DNA of 64,000 bases from Amphritea atlantica. Its GTDB lineage: Bacteria; Pseudomonadota; Gammaproteobacteria; Pseudomonadales; Balneatricaceae. Under the pieces are notes generated by a model. It searched no databases, was not told where the DNA came from, and was given only the letters and a program-made list of their open reading frames with translations. Shown here one piece after another: positions 9,675 through 18,655 of the stretch. Numbering within the stretch: position 1 is the stretch's first letter; each line of letters begins with the position of its first letter. Made by a program: the position numbers and the translations under genes. The stretch covers positions 22,636 through 86,635 of the forward strand of contig NZ_JAHKQE010000038.1 of assembly GCF_018860855.1 (NCBI RefSeq). The letters run 5' to 3'.

Positions 9675-10769
9675 ATGAAGAAATTTTCCAAATTATCATC
9701 TGTCCTAGCACTAGGTGCTGCTGTCTGCGTGGGCTCTGCAACTGCAGCCGAGCCACTCACGGTCGTATCATGGGGTGGAGCGTACACAAAATCCCAACGG
9801 ATGGCCTACAGTGATCCATTCACTGCAAAAACGGGCATTAAGATCGTCGATGAAGATAAATCAGGTAATGGTCTGGCTGGGCTTCGAGCTCAAACGGAAG
9901 CCGGTAACGTAACCTGGGATGTACTGGATATTCTGGAAGGTGATGCAATTCTGGCGTGTGATGAAGGTATTGCACAAGAACTGGATTATGAAAAAGATCT
10001 TAACCCAGGTGCTGACGGCACACCGGTAATGGAAGACTTCATTGAAGGTTCTCTTTCTGGTTGTTACGTTCCTACCATCGTTTATGCCACACTGTTCTCA
10101 TTCAACGACAAAGCGTTCCCAGGCGAAAAACCTAAGACCATTGCTGATGTATTCGACGTCAAAAAATTCCCAGGTAAGCGTGCGTTTGAGAAAAAACCCG
10201 ATGCTAACCTAGAGTGGGCTCTCGCTGCTGATGGCGTACCTTACGATGAAGTCTACGATGTCCTCGGCACACCTGAAGGTGTAGAACGTGCTTTCGCTAA
10301 GCTAGACACCATCAAAGATTCAATCATCTGGTGGGATGCTGGTGCTCAACCACCACAACTACTAGCTGACGGTGAAGTCGCCATTGCGTCTGCTTATAAC
10401 GGTCGTATCTTTAACGCTCAAGTGGTCGAAAACCAGCCATTCACTATTATTTGGGACGGTCAGGTTTATGAGCTAGATGGTTATATCATTCCAAAAGGTG
10501 CTCCACATAAGAAAGCGGCCATGGACTACCTGCGTTTCGCCACAGACACGCAACGTCTAGCCGATCAAACTAAATACATCTCTTACGGTCCTGCGCGTAA
10601 ATCTTCTGCACCACTGGTTGATAGCCACGCAGAAACAGGTGTAAAAATGGCGCCACATATGCCAACTACACCCGTTAACTTCAAGACACCTATTAAGAAA
10701 GATGCTGAATTCTGGGCCGATAACGGTGACGAACTACGTCAACGCTTTAACGCTTGGTTAGTACAATAA
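9675..10769 (+). CDS. Periplasmic solute-binding protein, PotD-like
   Basis: Binding component of the importer. A Sec signal peptide (MKKFSK, hydrophobic core, ATAAEP; cleavage near residue 24) is followed by the PotD-class start of the mature protein, LTVVSWGGAYTKSQ. I place the start at the ATG at 9675 because AGAGGA lies 8 bases upstream and the signal peptide begins there; a longer frame from 9645 would add ten unlikely residues. The SWGGAY beginning is common in binding proteins for polyamines, opines and related amines, so the ligand is open. A strong hairpin follows the gene and probably makes it more abundant than the permeases. Confidence 0.92.
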   Translation: MKKFSKLSSVLALGAAVCVGSATAAEPLTVVSWGGAYTKSQRMAYSDPFTAKTGIKIVDEDKSGNGLAGLRAQTEAGNVTWDVLDILEGDAILACDEGIAQELDYEKDLNPGADGTPVMEDFIEGSLSGCYVPTIVYATLFSFNDKAFPGEKPKTIADVFDVKKFPGKRAFEKKPDANLEWALAADGVPYDEVYDVLGTPEGVERAFAKLDTIKDSIIWWDAGAQPPQLLADGEVAIASAYNGRIFNAQVVENQPFTIIWDGQVYELDGYIIPKGAPHKKAAMDYLRFATDTQRLADQTKYISYGPARKSSAPLVDSHAETGVKMAPHMPTTPVNFKTPIKKDAEFWADNGDELRQRFNAWLVQ

Positions 10770-10782
10770 GTACGTAAATCTC

Positions 10783-10806
10783 GGGGGGCTGCCAAGCCCC
10801 CCTTTA
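10783..10806 (+). terminator. GC-rich hairpin between binding protein and permease genes
   Basis: GGGGGGCT (10783-10790) pairs with AGCCCCCC (10795-10802) over a four-base loop, followed by TTTATG. The T-tract is short, so this is likely a partial terminator or an mRNA 3'-end protector, giving more binding protein than permease. Confidence 0.75.
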
Positions 10807-10946
10807 TGAGTTAAAGGCTGATTTACGAGTCATGATTTGATCGATCATCTAACAACACGATCAGATGATGATTCATCATTATTAACGGTAAGACGCACAA
10901 TTAACCGCCATTTTAATTCATCTTCATAAAAGGGTTTGTATTCCTC

Positions 10947-12218
10947 ATGATGGCAAATACTGTCGAGGCCGAAGGCCAATTAACCCCGGACGAACAGAAA
11001 CGACTTACCTCGGATATGCATCGCTCACTGCGCCGCAAAAAATTCCGCGCTCTGTTTCTGGTAGCACCACTGCTTATTTTTATCATGGTCACCTTTGTTT
11101 CACCTATCGCAACCATGCTATTCCGTTCGATAGATAACCCTCAGGTCTCCGAGTATATGCCGAACACCACAGCAGCATTAGCTGACTGGGATGGCGATAA
11201 CAACGAACTACCAGATGAAGCAACCTATGCCGCACTGGTTGAAGACTTGGTAGTGGGACGTAAAAACCATACCATTGGTAAAGCGGCTACCCGACTTAAC
11301 TATGAAAAAAGCCAGATGCGAAGCCTCTTAACAGGCACCGCACGCAAAGCTGGCAGACTTAAACCGCCTTACAAAGATCAACTGATTAAAATCAACAAAG
11401 GTTGGGGTGATATTGATAACTGGCGTGTCATTAAACGCGAGTCAAAACCCTATACTGCCTCCTATTACATTGCTGCATTTGATATGGAAACAACGCCCGA
11501 GGGCGAGATCAAAATGCTGCCGGAGAATCAGCGTGTCTACCTGAAGATGCTCTGGCGTACTGTCTGGATGTCCGTGGTCATCACATTATTGACCCTGCTC
11601 TTGGGCTATCCGGTGTCCTATCTACTGGCATCACTGCCCATGCGCGTAGCCAATACTCTGATGATCTTAGTGTTACTACCCTTCTGGACATCTTTGCTGG
11701 TACGAACCTCATCCTGGATCGCGTTACTTCAGGGGCAAGGTGTCATTAATGACATTCTCGTCTGGTTCGGTCTGGTTAATGATGAGAGCCGTCTCAGCAT
11801 GATTTACAACGCCACCGGCACCGTCATCGCCATGACTCATATACTACTGCCGTTTATGATTCTGCCGCTTTATTCGGTGATGAAGACGATTCCGCCAAGC
11901 TATATGCGGGCCGCCCGCTCCCTTGGTGCAACACCCTTTACCGCATTCGTTAAGGTTTACCTACCTCAATCAGTGCCCGGTATTTCTGCTGGCGCCATCC
12001 TAGTCTTTATTCTAGCGATCGGTTACTACATCACCCCAGCATTGGTGGGTGGTCAAACCGGACAGTTTATCGGCAATATGATTGCGTACCATATGCAAAG
12101 CTCGCTTAACTGGGGTCTTGCTGCCGCACTCGGTGTGGTATTGCTAGCACTCGTCTTAGGTATCTATGCCCTTTACAGCCGTCTCTTTGGCGGAAACAAT
12201 CAGATGACGTTGAGGTAA
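10947..12218 (+). CDS. ABC transporter permease, PotB-like
   Basis: Inner-membrane permease of the importer. One transmembrane segment at about residues 33-55 is followed by a long hydrophilic stretch (about 65-185) before the usual permease core (about 190-415). The EAA-type loop that contacts the ATPase is ARSLGATPFTAFVKVYLP. The 423-residue size is larger than E. coli PotB because of the hydrophilic insertion, a feature of one subgroup of these permeases. Two adjacent ATGs (10947, 10950) are possible starts. It is separated from the next permease by four bases. Confidence 0.9.
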   Translation: MMANTVEAEGQLTPDEQKRLTSDMHRSLRRKKFRALFLVAPLLIFIMVTFVSPIATMLFRSIDNPQVSEYMPNTTAALADWDGDNNELPDEATYAALVEDLVVGRKNHTIGKAATRLNYEKSQMRSLLTGTARKAGRLKPPYKDQLIKINKGWGDIDNWRVIKRESKPYTASYYIAAFDMETTPEGEIKMLPENQRVYLKMLWRTVWMSVVITLLTLLLGYPVSYLLASLPMRVANTLMILVLLPFWTSLLVRTSSWIALLQGQGVINDILVWFGLVNDESRLSMIYNATGTVIAMTHILLPFMILPLYSVMKTIPPSYMRAARSLGATPFTAFVKVYLPQSVPGISAGAILVFILAIGYYITPALVGGQTGQFIGNMIAYHMQSSLNWGLAAALGVVLLALVLGIYALYSRLFGGNNQMTLR

Positions 12219-12222
12219 GATT

Positions 12223-13074
12223 ATGGCTCTTCCATCATATGCCGGCCCCTTAGAAACATTCTGGTACTATGCGTTTCGTGTTTTTTGCGGCATGGTGTTT
12301 ATTTTTCTGATCACGCCGCTGCTGATCATTATCCCATTGTCATTCAATATCGAGCCCTACTTCAGTTTTACTGAAGGGATGCTGGCGTTCGATCCAGATG
12401 CCTACTCGTTACGTTGGTATGAGGAGTTTTTTGGCAGTGAACGTTGGATGGCTGCGATCAAGAACACCTTTATTGTGGCGATCTGCTCGACCTTCCTCTC
12501 AATGGTGCTAGGTACCTTAGCAGCATTAGGCTTGAGTCGTTCAGAACTACCCTTTAAAGGTCTGATCATGGGATTGCTGATCTCCCCTATGATCGTACCG
12601 CTGATTATTTCAGCGGCAGGTATGTTCTTTTTCTACTCATCGATGGGTGTATCACAGAGCTATCTGGGCTTAATCCTCGCTCATACAGCACTAGGTACTC
12701 CTTTTGTGGTGATTACGGTGACAGCGACGCTAAGCGGCTTTGACTATAACTTAGTCAGAGCAGCTAACAGCCTTGGTGCTTCTCCAACCTATGCGTTCTT
12801 TAAAATCACTGTGCCACTGATTATGACCGGTGTTATTTCAGGCGGCTTGTTCGCCCTGATGACTTCGGTTGATGAGGTGGTGGTTGCGATCTTTATTGCG
12901 GGCGCTGAACAGCGAACTGTACCGATGCAGATGTGGGCAGGTATTCGTGAGCAGATTAGCCCAACGATCTTGGCTGTTGCAACCTTGCTGGTTTGTATGT
13001 CTATCTTGCTGCTAAGCACCGTTGAATACCTACGTCGTCGCTCCGAAGCGATTCGCGGTATCAGCGCGCATTAA
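12223..13074 (+). CDS. ABC transporter permease, PotC-like
   Basis: Second inner-membrane permease, 283 residues with six predicted transmembrane helices. The ATPase-contact loop is AANSLGASPTYAFFKITVP. It follows the PotB-like gene by four bases and ends the importer operon at a clear terminator. No substrate information can be read from it. Confidence 0.92.
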   Translation: MALPSYAGPLETFWYYAFRVFCGMVFIFLITPLLIIIPLSFNIEPYFSFTEGMLAFDPDAYSLRWYEEFFGSERWMAAIKNTFIVAICSTFLSMVLGTLAALGLSRSELPFKGLIMGLLISPMIVPLIISAAGMFFFYSSMGVSQSYLGLILAHTALGTPFVVITVTATLSGFDYNLVRAANSLGASPTYAFFKITVPLIMTGVISGGLFALMTSVDEVVVAIFIAGAEQRTVPMQMWAGIREQISPTILAVATLLVCMSILLLSTVEYLRRRSEAIRGISAH

Positions 13075-13094
13075 TCACTGATTTCAGCTTGAAC

Positions 13095-13136
13095 CAAAAA
13101 AGTCACTGGCAGCTCTCGCTCCCAGTGACTTTTTTA
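13095..13136. terminator. Bidirectional intrinsic terminator
   Basis: AGTCACTGG (13101-13109) pairs with CCAGTGACT (13122-13130), flanked by an A-run on the left and six T on the right. It therefore can stop both the importer operon and the convergent DJ-1 gene. Confidence 0.9.
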
Positions 13137-13154
13137 TGTCACCTTCTTAAATGA

Positions 13155-13835
13155 CTATTTCGTCAAACGCGCTAACACAGCCTTTGCCACTAGCGTCGAA
13201 GATGCTGGGTTCTGGCCGGTAATCAATAAACCATCTTCAACCAGATAGGGCCCCCAGTCTGGTCCCTGAGAATAAACACCACCGCGCTGCTTCAGCTCGT
13301 CTTCCAACAGGAATGGCACAACCTCAGTTAAGCCTACCGCCGCTTCTTCAGTATTCGTAAAGCCTGTAACCTTCTTGTTCTTAACCAGCGGTTCGCCCGC
13401 TTCATCTTTGGTGTTTAACAAAACACTCGGTGCATGACAGACTGCTGACACTGGCTTACCCTGACGAGCAAAGGTTTCAATCAAAGCAATAGAAGTTTTA
13501 TTCTGAGTCAGATCCCACATTGGGCCATGCCCACCGGGGTAAAAGATTGCATCGTAATCATCGGCAGATACACTGCTTAATGGCAGCGTATTGGCCAGCT
13601 TTTGTTGTAGCTCAGTATCTTGATCAAAACGACGAGTATCCTCTGTCTGAAAGTCTTCCAGCGCACTTTTAGGATCGATCGGTGGTTGACCACCTGCAGG
13701 TGAAGCCAACGTAATATTAACGCCAGCGTCCGCTAGAACGTAATAAGGCGCAGCGAATTCCTCAACCCAGAACCCCGTTTTCTCACCGGTATTACCCAGC
13801 TCATCATGTGAGGTCAGTACAAATAAAATATTCAT
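13155..13835 (-). CDS. DJ-1/PfpI family protein (type 1 glutamine amidotransferase fold)
   Basis: A 226-residue member of the DJ-1/PfpI superfamily, of the Hsp31/glyoxalase-III-like kind. The nucleophile elbow carries the conserved Cys in SAVCHAPSVLL and the nearby GGHGPMWDL loop is typical. Likely roles are detoxification of reactive carbonyls or protein repair. I chose the ATG at 13835, with AAAGGA eight bases upstream; an upstream start would add ten residues without support. It lies beside a CurA-like reductase and a LysR regulator, which suggests a shared electrophile-stress response. Confidence 0.88.
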   Translation of the reverse strand: MNILFVLTSHDELGNTGEKTGFWVEEFAAPYYVLADAGVNITLASPAGGQPPIDPKSALEDFQTEDTRRFDQDTELQQKLANTLPLSSVSADDYDAIFYPGGHGPMWDLTQNKTSIALIETFARQGKPVSAVCHAPSVLLNTKDEAGEPLVKNKKVTGFTNTEEAAVGLTEVVPFLLEDELKQRGGVYSQGPDWGPYLVEDGLLITGQNPASSTLVAKAVLARLTK

Positions 13836-13924
13836 CGTAATCTTTCCTTTCTGTCGGGTGCTCAAACTTCATCTCAACCCGCACTTTAATTAATCATCGA
13901 ATGCTCAATTGAGCCACTGTCTGC

Positions 13925-14935
13925 CTAAGCGAGTTTTACCAACATCTTGCCGGTATTCTCACCCTTAAATAGGCCAATAAACGCATCGGGCGCTTGTTCA
14001 ATACCGTTATAAACCGTTTCTTTCCAAGTGATTTTTCCGGCTTCGATCCACTGCATCATCTGCTCAACAAACGCGGGATAACCATCCCAATGTTCAAACA
14101 CAATGAAGCCCTGAACTTTGAGTTTTTTAATAATCAGCTGAGATAGATTTGCCGGGCCCGCCTGCGGCGTCGTAGCATTGTACTGATCGATCATGCCGCA
14201 AACAGCGATACGGCCATGATCATTCATAAGATTTAAAACCGCCTCTAAGTGGGCGCCACCGACATTCTCAAAATAAACATCGATCCCTTCTGGGCAAGCC
14301 TTAGCAATACTCCCCTGCAGATCGTCAGTCGTTTTATAGTTGACCACCGCATCGACACCCAATTCATCAAGCAGATAACGGGCTTTAGCCTCTGAGCCTA
14401 CACTGCCAGCAACATAACAACCTTTCAGTTTAGCGATCTGACACACCATTGCACCGACAGCCCCAGACGCCGCTGAAACAAAGACTCGATCCCCTGCTTT
14501 GAGTTCGGCAATCTTAGTTAATCCGGTAAATGCTGTCATACCCGTCATCCCCAGCACACTCAGAAAAGCCTGATCCGCTATCTCAGTTTGCGGCAACAAC
14601 TGAATATCATCACCTGGGGAGGTGAAATATTCCCGCCAGCCATTCATGCTAGACACCTTACGGCCCACAGGAAAATCAGCGTTACGAGATTCAACAATTT
14701 CACCTACCGCACCACCACCGAGTGCAGTATTCAGGGCGAAAGGTTCGATATAGCTTGCACGCTCCATCATCCGGCCACGCATATAAGGGTCGACTGACAG
14801 CCATAGATTCTTAACCAACACTTCACCCTCTTTTAACTCGGGTACTGGGTGGCTAACGAGTTGAAAATCATCCTTAGTCGGCATACCGACGGGACGACGA
14901 ACAAGTTGGATTTCACGATTAGATTCAATATACAT
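13925..14935 (-). CDS. Zinc-independent MDR oxidoreductase, CurA-like
   Basis: NADPH-dependent enone/alkenal reductase of the medium-chain dehydrogenase superfamily (curcumin reductase, leukotriene B4 dehydrogenase group). Visible features are the N-terminal LSVDPYMRGRM motif, the cofactor loop SAASGAVGAMVCQIAKLKG, and the absence of zinc-ligand cysteines. At 336 residues it has the family length. It is divergent from the lysR gene across a 107-base gap with several palindromes, so that regulator probably controls it. The true substrate is unknown. Confidence 0.88.
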   Translation of the reverse strand: MYIESNREIQLVRRPVGMPTKDDFQLVSHPVPELKEGEVLVKNLWLSVDPYMRGRMMERASYIEPFALNTALGGGAVGEIVESRNADFPVGRKVSSMNGWREYFTSPGDDIQLLPQTEIADQAFLSVLGMTGMTAFTGLTKIAELKAGDRVFVSAASGAVGAMVCQIAKLKGCYVAGSVGSEAKARYLLDELGVDAVVNYKTTDDLQGSIAKACPEGIDVYFENVGGAHLEAVLNLMNDHGRIAVCGMIDQYNATTPQAGPANLSQLIIKKLKVQGFIVFEHWDGYPAFVEQMMQWIEAGKITWKETVYNGIEQAPDAFIGLFKGENTGKMLVKLA

Positions 14936-14951
14936 TTAGCACCTTACGTAG

Positions 14952-15024
14952 AGCATTGTCTGATAATGCTAATTAGTCTATGCTCCCTAGCTACATGCAT
15001 CCAATGCATTAGGTAAATACCTAA
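14952..15024. promoter_or_regulatory. Palindromes in the curA-like/lysR divergent region
   Basis: Within 107 bases lie AGCATT-N7-AATGCT (14952-14970, containing a T-N11-A type LysR box), a duplicated ATGCAT separated by CCA, and TTAGGTA-AA-TACCTAA (15009-15024), 19 bases before the lysR start. These are the expected kind of LysR-type operator; which one is bound is not known. Confidence 0.5.
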
Positions 15025-15042
15025 CATAAACAGAAATCATGA

Positions 15043-15981
15043 ATGAATATAAACAACCTAACCACCACCGACCTCAATCTTCTGCCTGTTTTTCAAGTGC
15101 TCCTTGAAGAACGCAGTGTCACTCGAGCGGCAGGCCGATTAAATCTGACCCAACCCGCTATCAGTCGCAACCTAGCGCGGCTGCGAACACTCTTTAACGA
15201 TCCGTTATTTACCCGTACTCCAAAAGGCTTAATCCCAACACCCCGCGCAGAGATGCTCGCATTGCAATTACGCCAATCGTTACAAGACCTCAGTCATCTA
15301 ATCAGCCCCGCCGTTTTCACCCCTGAGAGCGCGACCAAAAATTTCAGATTAGCCACCACCGATTACGGCGCACAGGTGCTTTTACCACCGGTCATAAAAC
15401 GGCTGCGCACTGAGGCACCGGGGGTCAATTTAGAAATTGTGCCCTGGCAAGAGAGTCTGTTACAGGAACTGGATCAACACGATATTGATCTGGCCACCTG
15501 CACCGTTGAAGATGCACCGGCCGCGATTCATGGCCGTGGTGTGGGAAATGATCGGTTTGTCTGTGTCGTGCGAGACAGTCATCCAGCCGCTGAACAACCT
15601 CTGGATTTAGAACGTTACGCTAACTACCCCCATGCCTTAATCACCATGGGCGGAGCACGCAAAGGCGCTATCGATTATCTATTGGAGGAACGAGGACTAA
15701 AACGGCGTATCGCCCTGCGGGTGCCACACTTTGTCGCGGCGCTAGCCATCATTTCACAAAGCGACATGATCCTCACCGTGCCCTACGGCTTAGCGATCAG
15801 CTTCGCCAAGCAATATCAGTTAAAAATACTACCCTTTCCGATGCCGCAAAAAGGTTTTACCTATTCGATTATCTGGCATGAGCGCTACATCAAAGATCCA
15901 GCGCATATGTGGTTAAGAAATTTGGTTTTTGAAGAGCTAACCCACACTTTAGAAACCCTCAATGTTGGGTTTAGAATCTAA
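15043..15981 (+). CDS. LysR-family transcriptional regulator
   Basis: A 312-residue regulator. The N-terminal winged helix covers about residues 10-65 (ERSVTRAAGRLNLTQPAISR), followed by the LysR substrate-binding domain (about 90-300). It is divergently transcribed from the CurA-like reductase and probably regulates it, itself and perhaps the DJ-1 gene. The sequence is of the NodD/LeuO-like branch (start NLTTTDLNLLPVFQVLLEE). The effector is unknown. Confidence 0.92.
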   Translation: MNINNLTTTDLNLLPVFQVLLEERSVTRAAGRLNLTQPAISRNLARLRTLFNDPLFTRTPKGLIPTPRAEMLALQLRQSLQDLSHLISPAVFTPESATKNFRLATTDYGAQVLLPPVIKRLRTEAPGVNLEIVPWQESLLQELDQHDIDLATCTVEDAPAAIHGRGVGNDRFVCVVRDSHPAAEQPLDLERYANYPHALITMGGARKGAIDYLLEERGLKRRIALRVPHFVAALAIISQSDMILTVPYGLAISFAKQYQLKILPFPMPQKGFTYSIIWHERYIKDPAHMWLRNLVFEELTHTLETLNVGFRI

Positions 15982-16056
15982 TGCATGAAATGTAGGATTT
16001 AGAGCTTACTAAACAAGCAAGCGAGGAGCCAAACGTTTATTGCACAGCGTAAAATC

Positions 16057-16087
16057 ATTTACTCCCCGCTAGAAGCGGGGAGTAAAT
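16057..16087. terminator. Perfect hairpin between lysR and ureJ
   Basis: A perfect 14-base stem, ATTTACTCCCCGCT (16057-16070) with AGCGGGGAGTAAAT (16074-16087) and loop AGA, between convergent genes. The A/T-rich base of the stem gives the T-rich exit on both strands, so it can terminate both ways. Confidence 0.85.
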
Positions 16088-16094
16088 CAACTGA

Positions 16095-16685
16095 TTAGAG
16101 CGCTGCTAACACACCAAAAGCGGCCATGCCGATACCCGCTAGACGGGTCAGCATTCCCATACGGTAGTGATCAGCCAGCTGCCCTAAACGAGTGCCCACA
16201 AATAGCAATGCAGAGGTGCTGATCAGGAAGCCGGCAATATAAGCGAATGGGCTGGCAGCCAACGGCAGCTCCGCACCATGTGCCAACCCATGAAACAGCG
16301 CGAAGCCTGCCGCAACGGCGATGCCGGTCGTTAACGAAAGGCGCACGGCAAGGCTTAACAAGATACCACCCGCGATGACAGAGACGAGGATTCCCTGCTC
16401 GACTAAAGGTACCGCAACGCCGGCCAGCGCCAGCAAGGTTCCACCCACCATCGCTAACAGAAACGCGCCGGCAATCGCCATACCGGCGCGGTTATGGGTC
16501 AGGCGAGTGCGACCTGCCGCCAGCAAACCAACCGCTAACATGACCAACAGATGATCAGCGCCAGTCAGAGGGTGCAGCATGCCCTGTACAAAACCAGACA
16601 CTTCATGGCCGGTATGCGCCATCGCAGACAAAGGTACTAGACCAGCAGCCAAGGTTAACAGACGTAACTGATTGCGTTTATTCAT
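16095..16685 (-). CDS. ureJ: HupE/UreJ family membrane protein, probable nickel permease
   Basis: A 196-residue protein with a signal-like N-terminus ending in AMAHTGHE and about six hydrophobic segments. The HPLTGADHLLVMLAVG motif and the second FHGLAHGAELP motif are the HupE/UreJ hallmarks; their His residues are thought to bind nickel. Placed at the end of the urease operon, it most likely supplies Ni2+ to urease. The upstream spacer (16686-16807) carries a tandem repeat array. Confidence 0.92.
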   Translation of the reverse strand: MNKRNQLRLLTLAAGLVPLSAMAHTGHEVSGFVQGMLHPLTGADHLLVMLAVGLLAAGRTRLTHNRAGMAIAGAFLLAMVGGTLLALAGVAVPLVEQGILVSVIAGGILLSLAVRLSLTTGIAVAAGFALFHGLAHGAELPLAASPFAYIAGFLISTSALLFVGTRLGQLADHYRMGMLTRLAGIGMAAFGVLAAL

Positions 16686-16697
16686 GATGTGATCCTT

Positions 16698-16809
16698 AAA
16701 CTTTTGAGTAACAATTAAACTTTTTAGTAATAATTAAACATTCTAATAACAATCAAACTGGCTGATATCAACCAAGTTTTCTACTACAGTTAAGCTTTCT
16801 AATGCAATC
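16698..16809. repeat. Six tandem degenerate 18-19-base units between ureG and ureJ
   Basis: Reading the plus strand, units start at 16698, 16717, 16736, 16755, 16774 and 16792. The first three are close to AAACTTTTTAGTAACAATT and the rest are more diverged (fourth AAACTGGCTGATATCAACC). The array fills almost the whole ureG-ureJ gap and its last unit touches the ureG stop. The unit length is not a multiple of three and nothing is encoded. Confidence 0.75.
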
Positions 16810-17467
16810 AAACAACCGCCTTAACCGGTGGTAAGGGTTTCGAATCGAGCATCCCTTCGGAGACGATAAACTCTATGATTTGTTGCAGCCCTTCGGCTTT
16901 TTTAAGATTGGAGAACACAAAGGGACGCTCACCGCGCATCCGTTTCGCATCCACATCCATCACCTCAAGTGACGCACCCACCAGCGGTGCTAGATCCGTT
17001 TTATTGATAATCAGCAGATCTGAACGGGTAATACCTGGGCCACCTTTACGGGGAATCTTATCACCGGCAGACACATCGATAACATAGATCGTCAGATCCG
17101 ACAGTTCTGGGCTAAAGGTTGCGCTGAGATTATCCCCACCGCTCTCAACAAACACCACATCGAGTTCGCCATGGCGTGCGATCAGCTGGTCAATCGCGGC
17201 AAGATTCATCGAGGCATCTTCACGAATCGCTGTATGTGGACAACCACCGGTTTCGACACCGATAATCCGATCCGCATCGAGCGCTTCATGTTCGGTCAAA
17301 AACTTAGCATCTTCTTGAGTATAAATATCGTTGGTCACCACGGCGATATCATAATGCTCACGCATCGCCGAACAGAGTGAACGTAACAATGCGGTTTTAC
17401 CCGAACCGACCGGGCCGCCAACGCCCACCCGCAAAGTTTGTTTTGGTGTCGCTATCTGTGTGCTCAC
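16808..17467 (-). CDS. ureG: Urease accessory GTPase UreG
   Basis: GTPase that delivers nickel for assembly of the urease metallocentre, working with UreD, UreF and UreE. The P-loop is GPVGSGKT near residue 20, with later motifs [10 protein letters not shown] and [12 protein letters not shown] set the start at a GTG at 17467 (219 residues): AGGAG lies seven bases upstream and the protein then has the usual length. A longer frame to 17578 would overlap ureF and add 37 residues unlike UreG. Confidence 0.95.
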   Translation of the reverse strand: MSTQIATPKQTLRVGVGGPVGSGKTALLRSLCSAMREHYDIAVVTNDIYTQEDAKFLTEHEALDADRIIGVETGGCPHTAIREDASMNLAAIDQLIARHGELDVVFVESGGDNLSATFSPELSDLTIYVIDVSAGDKIPRKGGPGITRSDLLIINKTDLAPLVGASLEVMDVDAKRMRGERPFVFSNLKKAEGLQQIIEFIVSEGMLDSKPLPPVKAVV

Positions 17468-17507
17468 TGTCACTCTCCTGAATTTCACCACTCGCCCTGC
17501 GTTTCGA

Positions 17508-18188
17508 TCAGGAACGAAATAATCTTGAATACTGTGTTTCATGGCCCGCACTGGCAATTGCCAATGCCTGTAGCCCATTACCTATATCATCATCGACGAT
17601 CAGCGCCGCCTGACTCACCGCTTGGGGTAGCAGTGGCTGTAACTCAACTAATAACTGCTGCGCCTGCGTCTGACCGAGTGGCACTAGCTTCGTGGCCGCC
17701 GCCACCTGGTTTTCCAACCATGACCAAAGAAACCCTAAGGCGGTGGTTGGATAATCTATCTGCCAATTTTGCGCCGCCACACCAAACAGCACCACAAAGC
17801 TGACATCTTCTGCGGTGGGAAGTGGCTGAGGTTGGCCGAGACTAACGAGTAAGCGGTTCATCGCCTCACCCATCGCGCTATCGGTCAACCGCAGTTCACG
17901 GGTTTCTCGACATGCCAAGGCTAGATCATTACACCATTGCAACCGTTGATAATCCTGCTGCTCAGTCGCCAACATCGCCCGTTGTAACAGCGGCAGATCG
18001 GTTTGCGCTACCGAATAAAGTAACTGCTGCTCTAACCATTCAGACACCTGCGCGGCTTTACGAATCCAGCCACGTTCAATGGCGAATTCCAGCCCTTGTG
18101 AAAAAGCATAACCCCCCACCGGCAGACTGACACTGCTTAGCTGCATCAGCCGTAACAGCGATGTATCAGTGGTGGTGATGGCCGCCAT
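17508..18188 (-). CDS. ureF: Urease accessory protein UreF
   Basis: Member of the UreD-UreF-UreG activation complex, thought to gate the fidelity of nickel insertion. The typical N-terminal block [20 protein letters not shown] and the later [15 protein letters not shown] are present. I use the ATG at 18188 (226 residues), which overlaps the end of ureE by 23 bases; an earlier frame start at 18215 adds nine residues with no family support. It ends 40 bases before ureG. Confidence 0.93.
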   Translation of the reverse strand: MAAITTTDTSLLRLMQLSSVSLPVGGYAFSQGLEFAIERGWIRKAAQVSEWLEQQLLYSVAQTDLPLLQRAMLATEQQDYQRLQWCNDLALACRETRELRLTDSAMGEAMNRLLVSLGQPQPLPTAEDVSFVVLFGVAAQNWQIDYPTTALGFLWSWLENQVAAATKLVPLGQTQAQQLLVELQPLLPQAVSQAALIVDDDIGNGLQALAIASAGHETQYSRLFRS

Positions 18189-18612
18189 GACTATAGGCCC
18201 CCGACTCGGGTACAAACACCGCTTGTTGATGGGTCAATTTAAGTCCCAACAATACCAGCATCTCTTCCAATACATGATCGGGCTGCATCTTTAACCAGCG
18301 ATCGCCCACCTGCAATTTCACATGGCGATTACCTAAGTGATAACAGGCCCGAGCGAAGGTCTGCCAATCGTCACACTCCGCATAGGTGACCGCCTCCACC
18401 GCGCCCTCCACTTGGATATATTTACCACAGCTGGTTTTTAAATATTCGCCCACCTGTAACGGCTTGCCCCGTTCCAAAAACAACCGAATTTCTTCGCCAT
18501 TCTCACCGGTCAACTTCAGCCGACCACGATCACGTTGCTCTTGACTCAATATCACGGTGGTATACACCACACCATGACAGTGATCGCCTAAACGCTCATA
18601 TACTTCAAGCAT
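18166..18612 (-). CDS. ureE: Urease nickel metallochaperone UreE
   Basis: A 148-residue nickel-binding protein that carries Ni2+ to the urease activation complex. The N-terminal peptide-binding domain (about 1-70) and metal-binding domain (about 75-145, YHLGNRHVKLQV with the conserved His) are visible. The tail ends in a short His cluster, GGHHHH, instead of the long His run of Klebsiella UreE. It lies 43 bases after ureC and overlaps ureF. Confidence 0.95.
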   Translation of the reverse strand: MLEVYERLGDHCHGVVYTTVILSQEQRDRGRLKLTGENGEEIRLFLERGKPLQVGEYLKTSCGKYIQVEGAVEAVTYAECDDWQTFARACYHLGNRHVKLQVGDRWLKMQPDHVLEEMLVLLGLKLTHQQAVFVPESGAYSHGGHHHH

Positions 18613-18655
18613 CCGATCTCCTTACTGCTAATTCGCTTAAAAACGGTATTCATCA

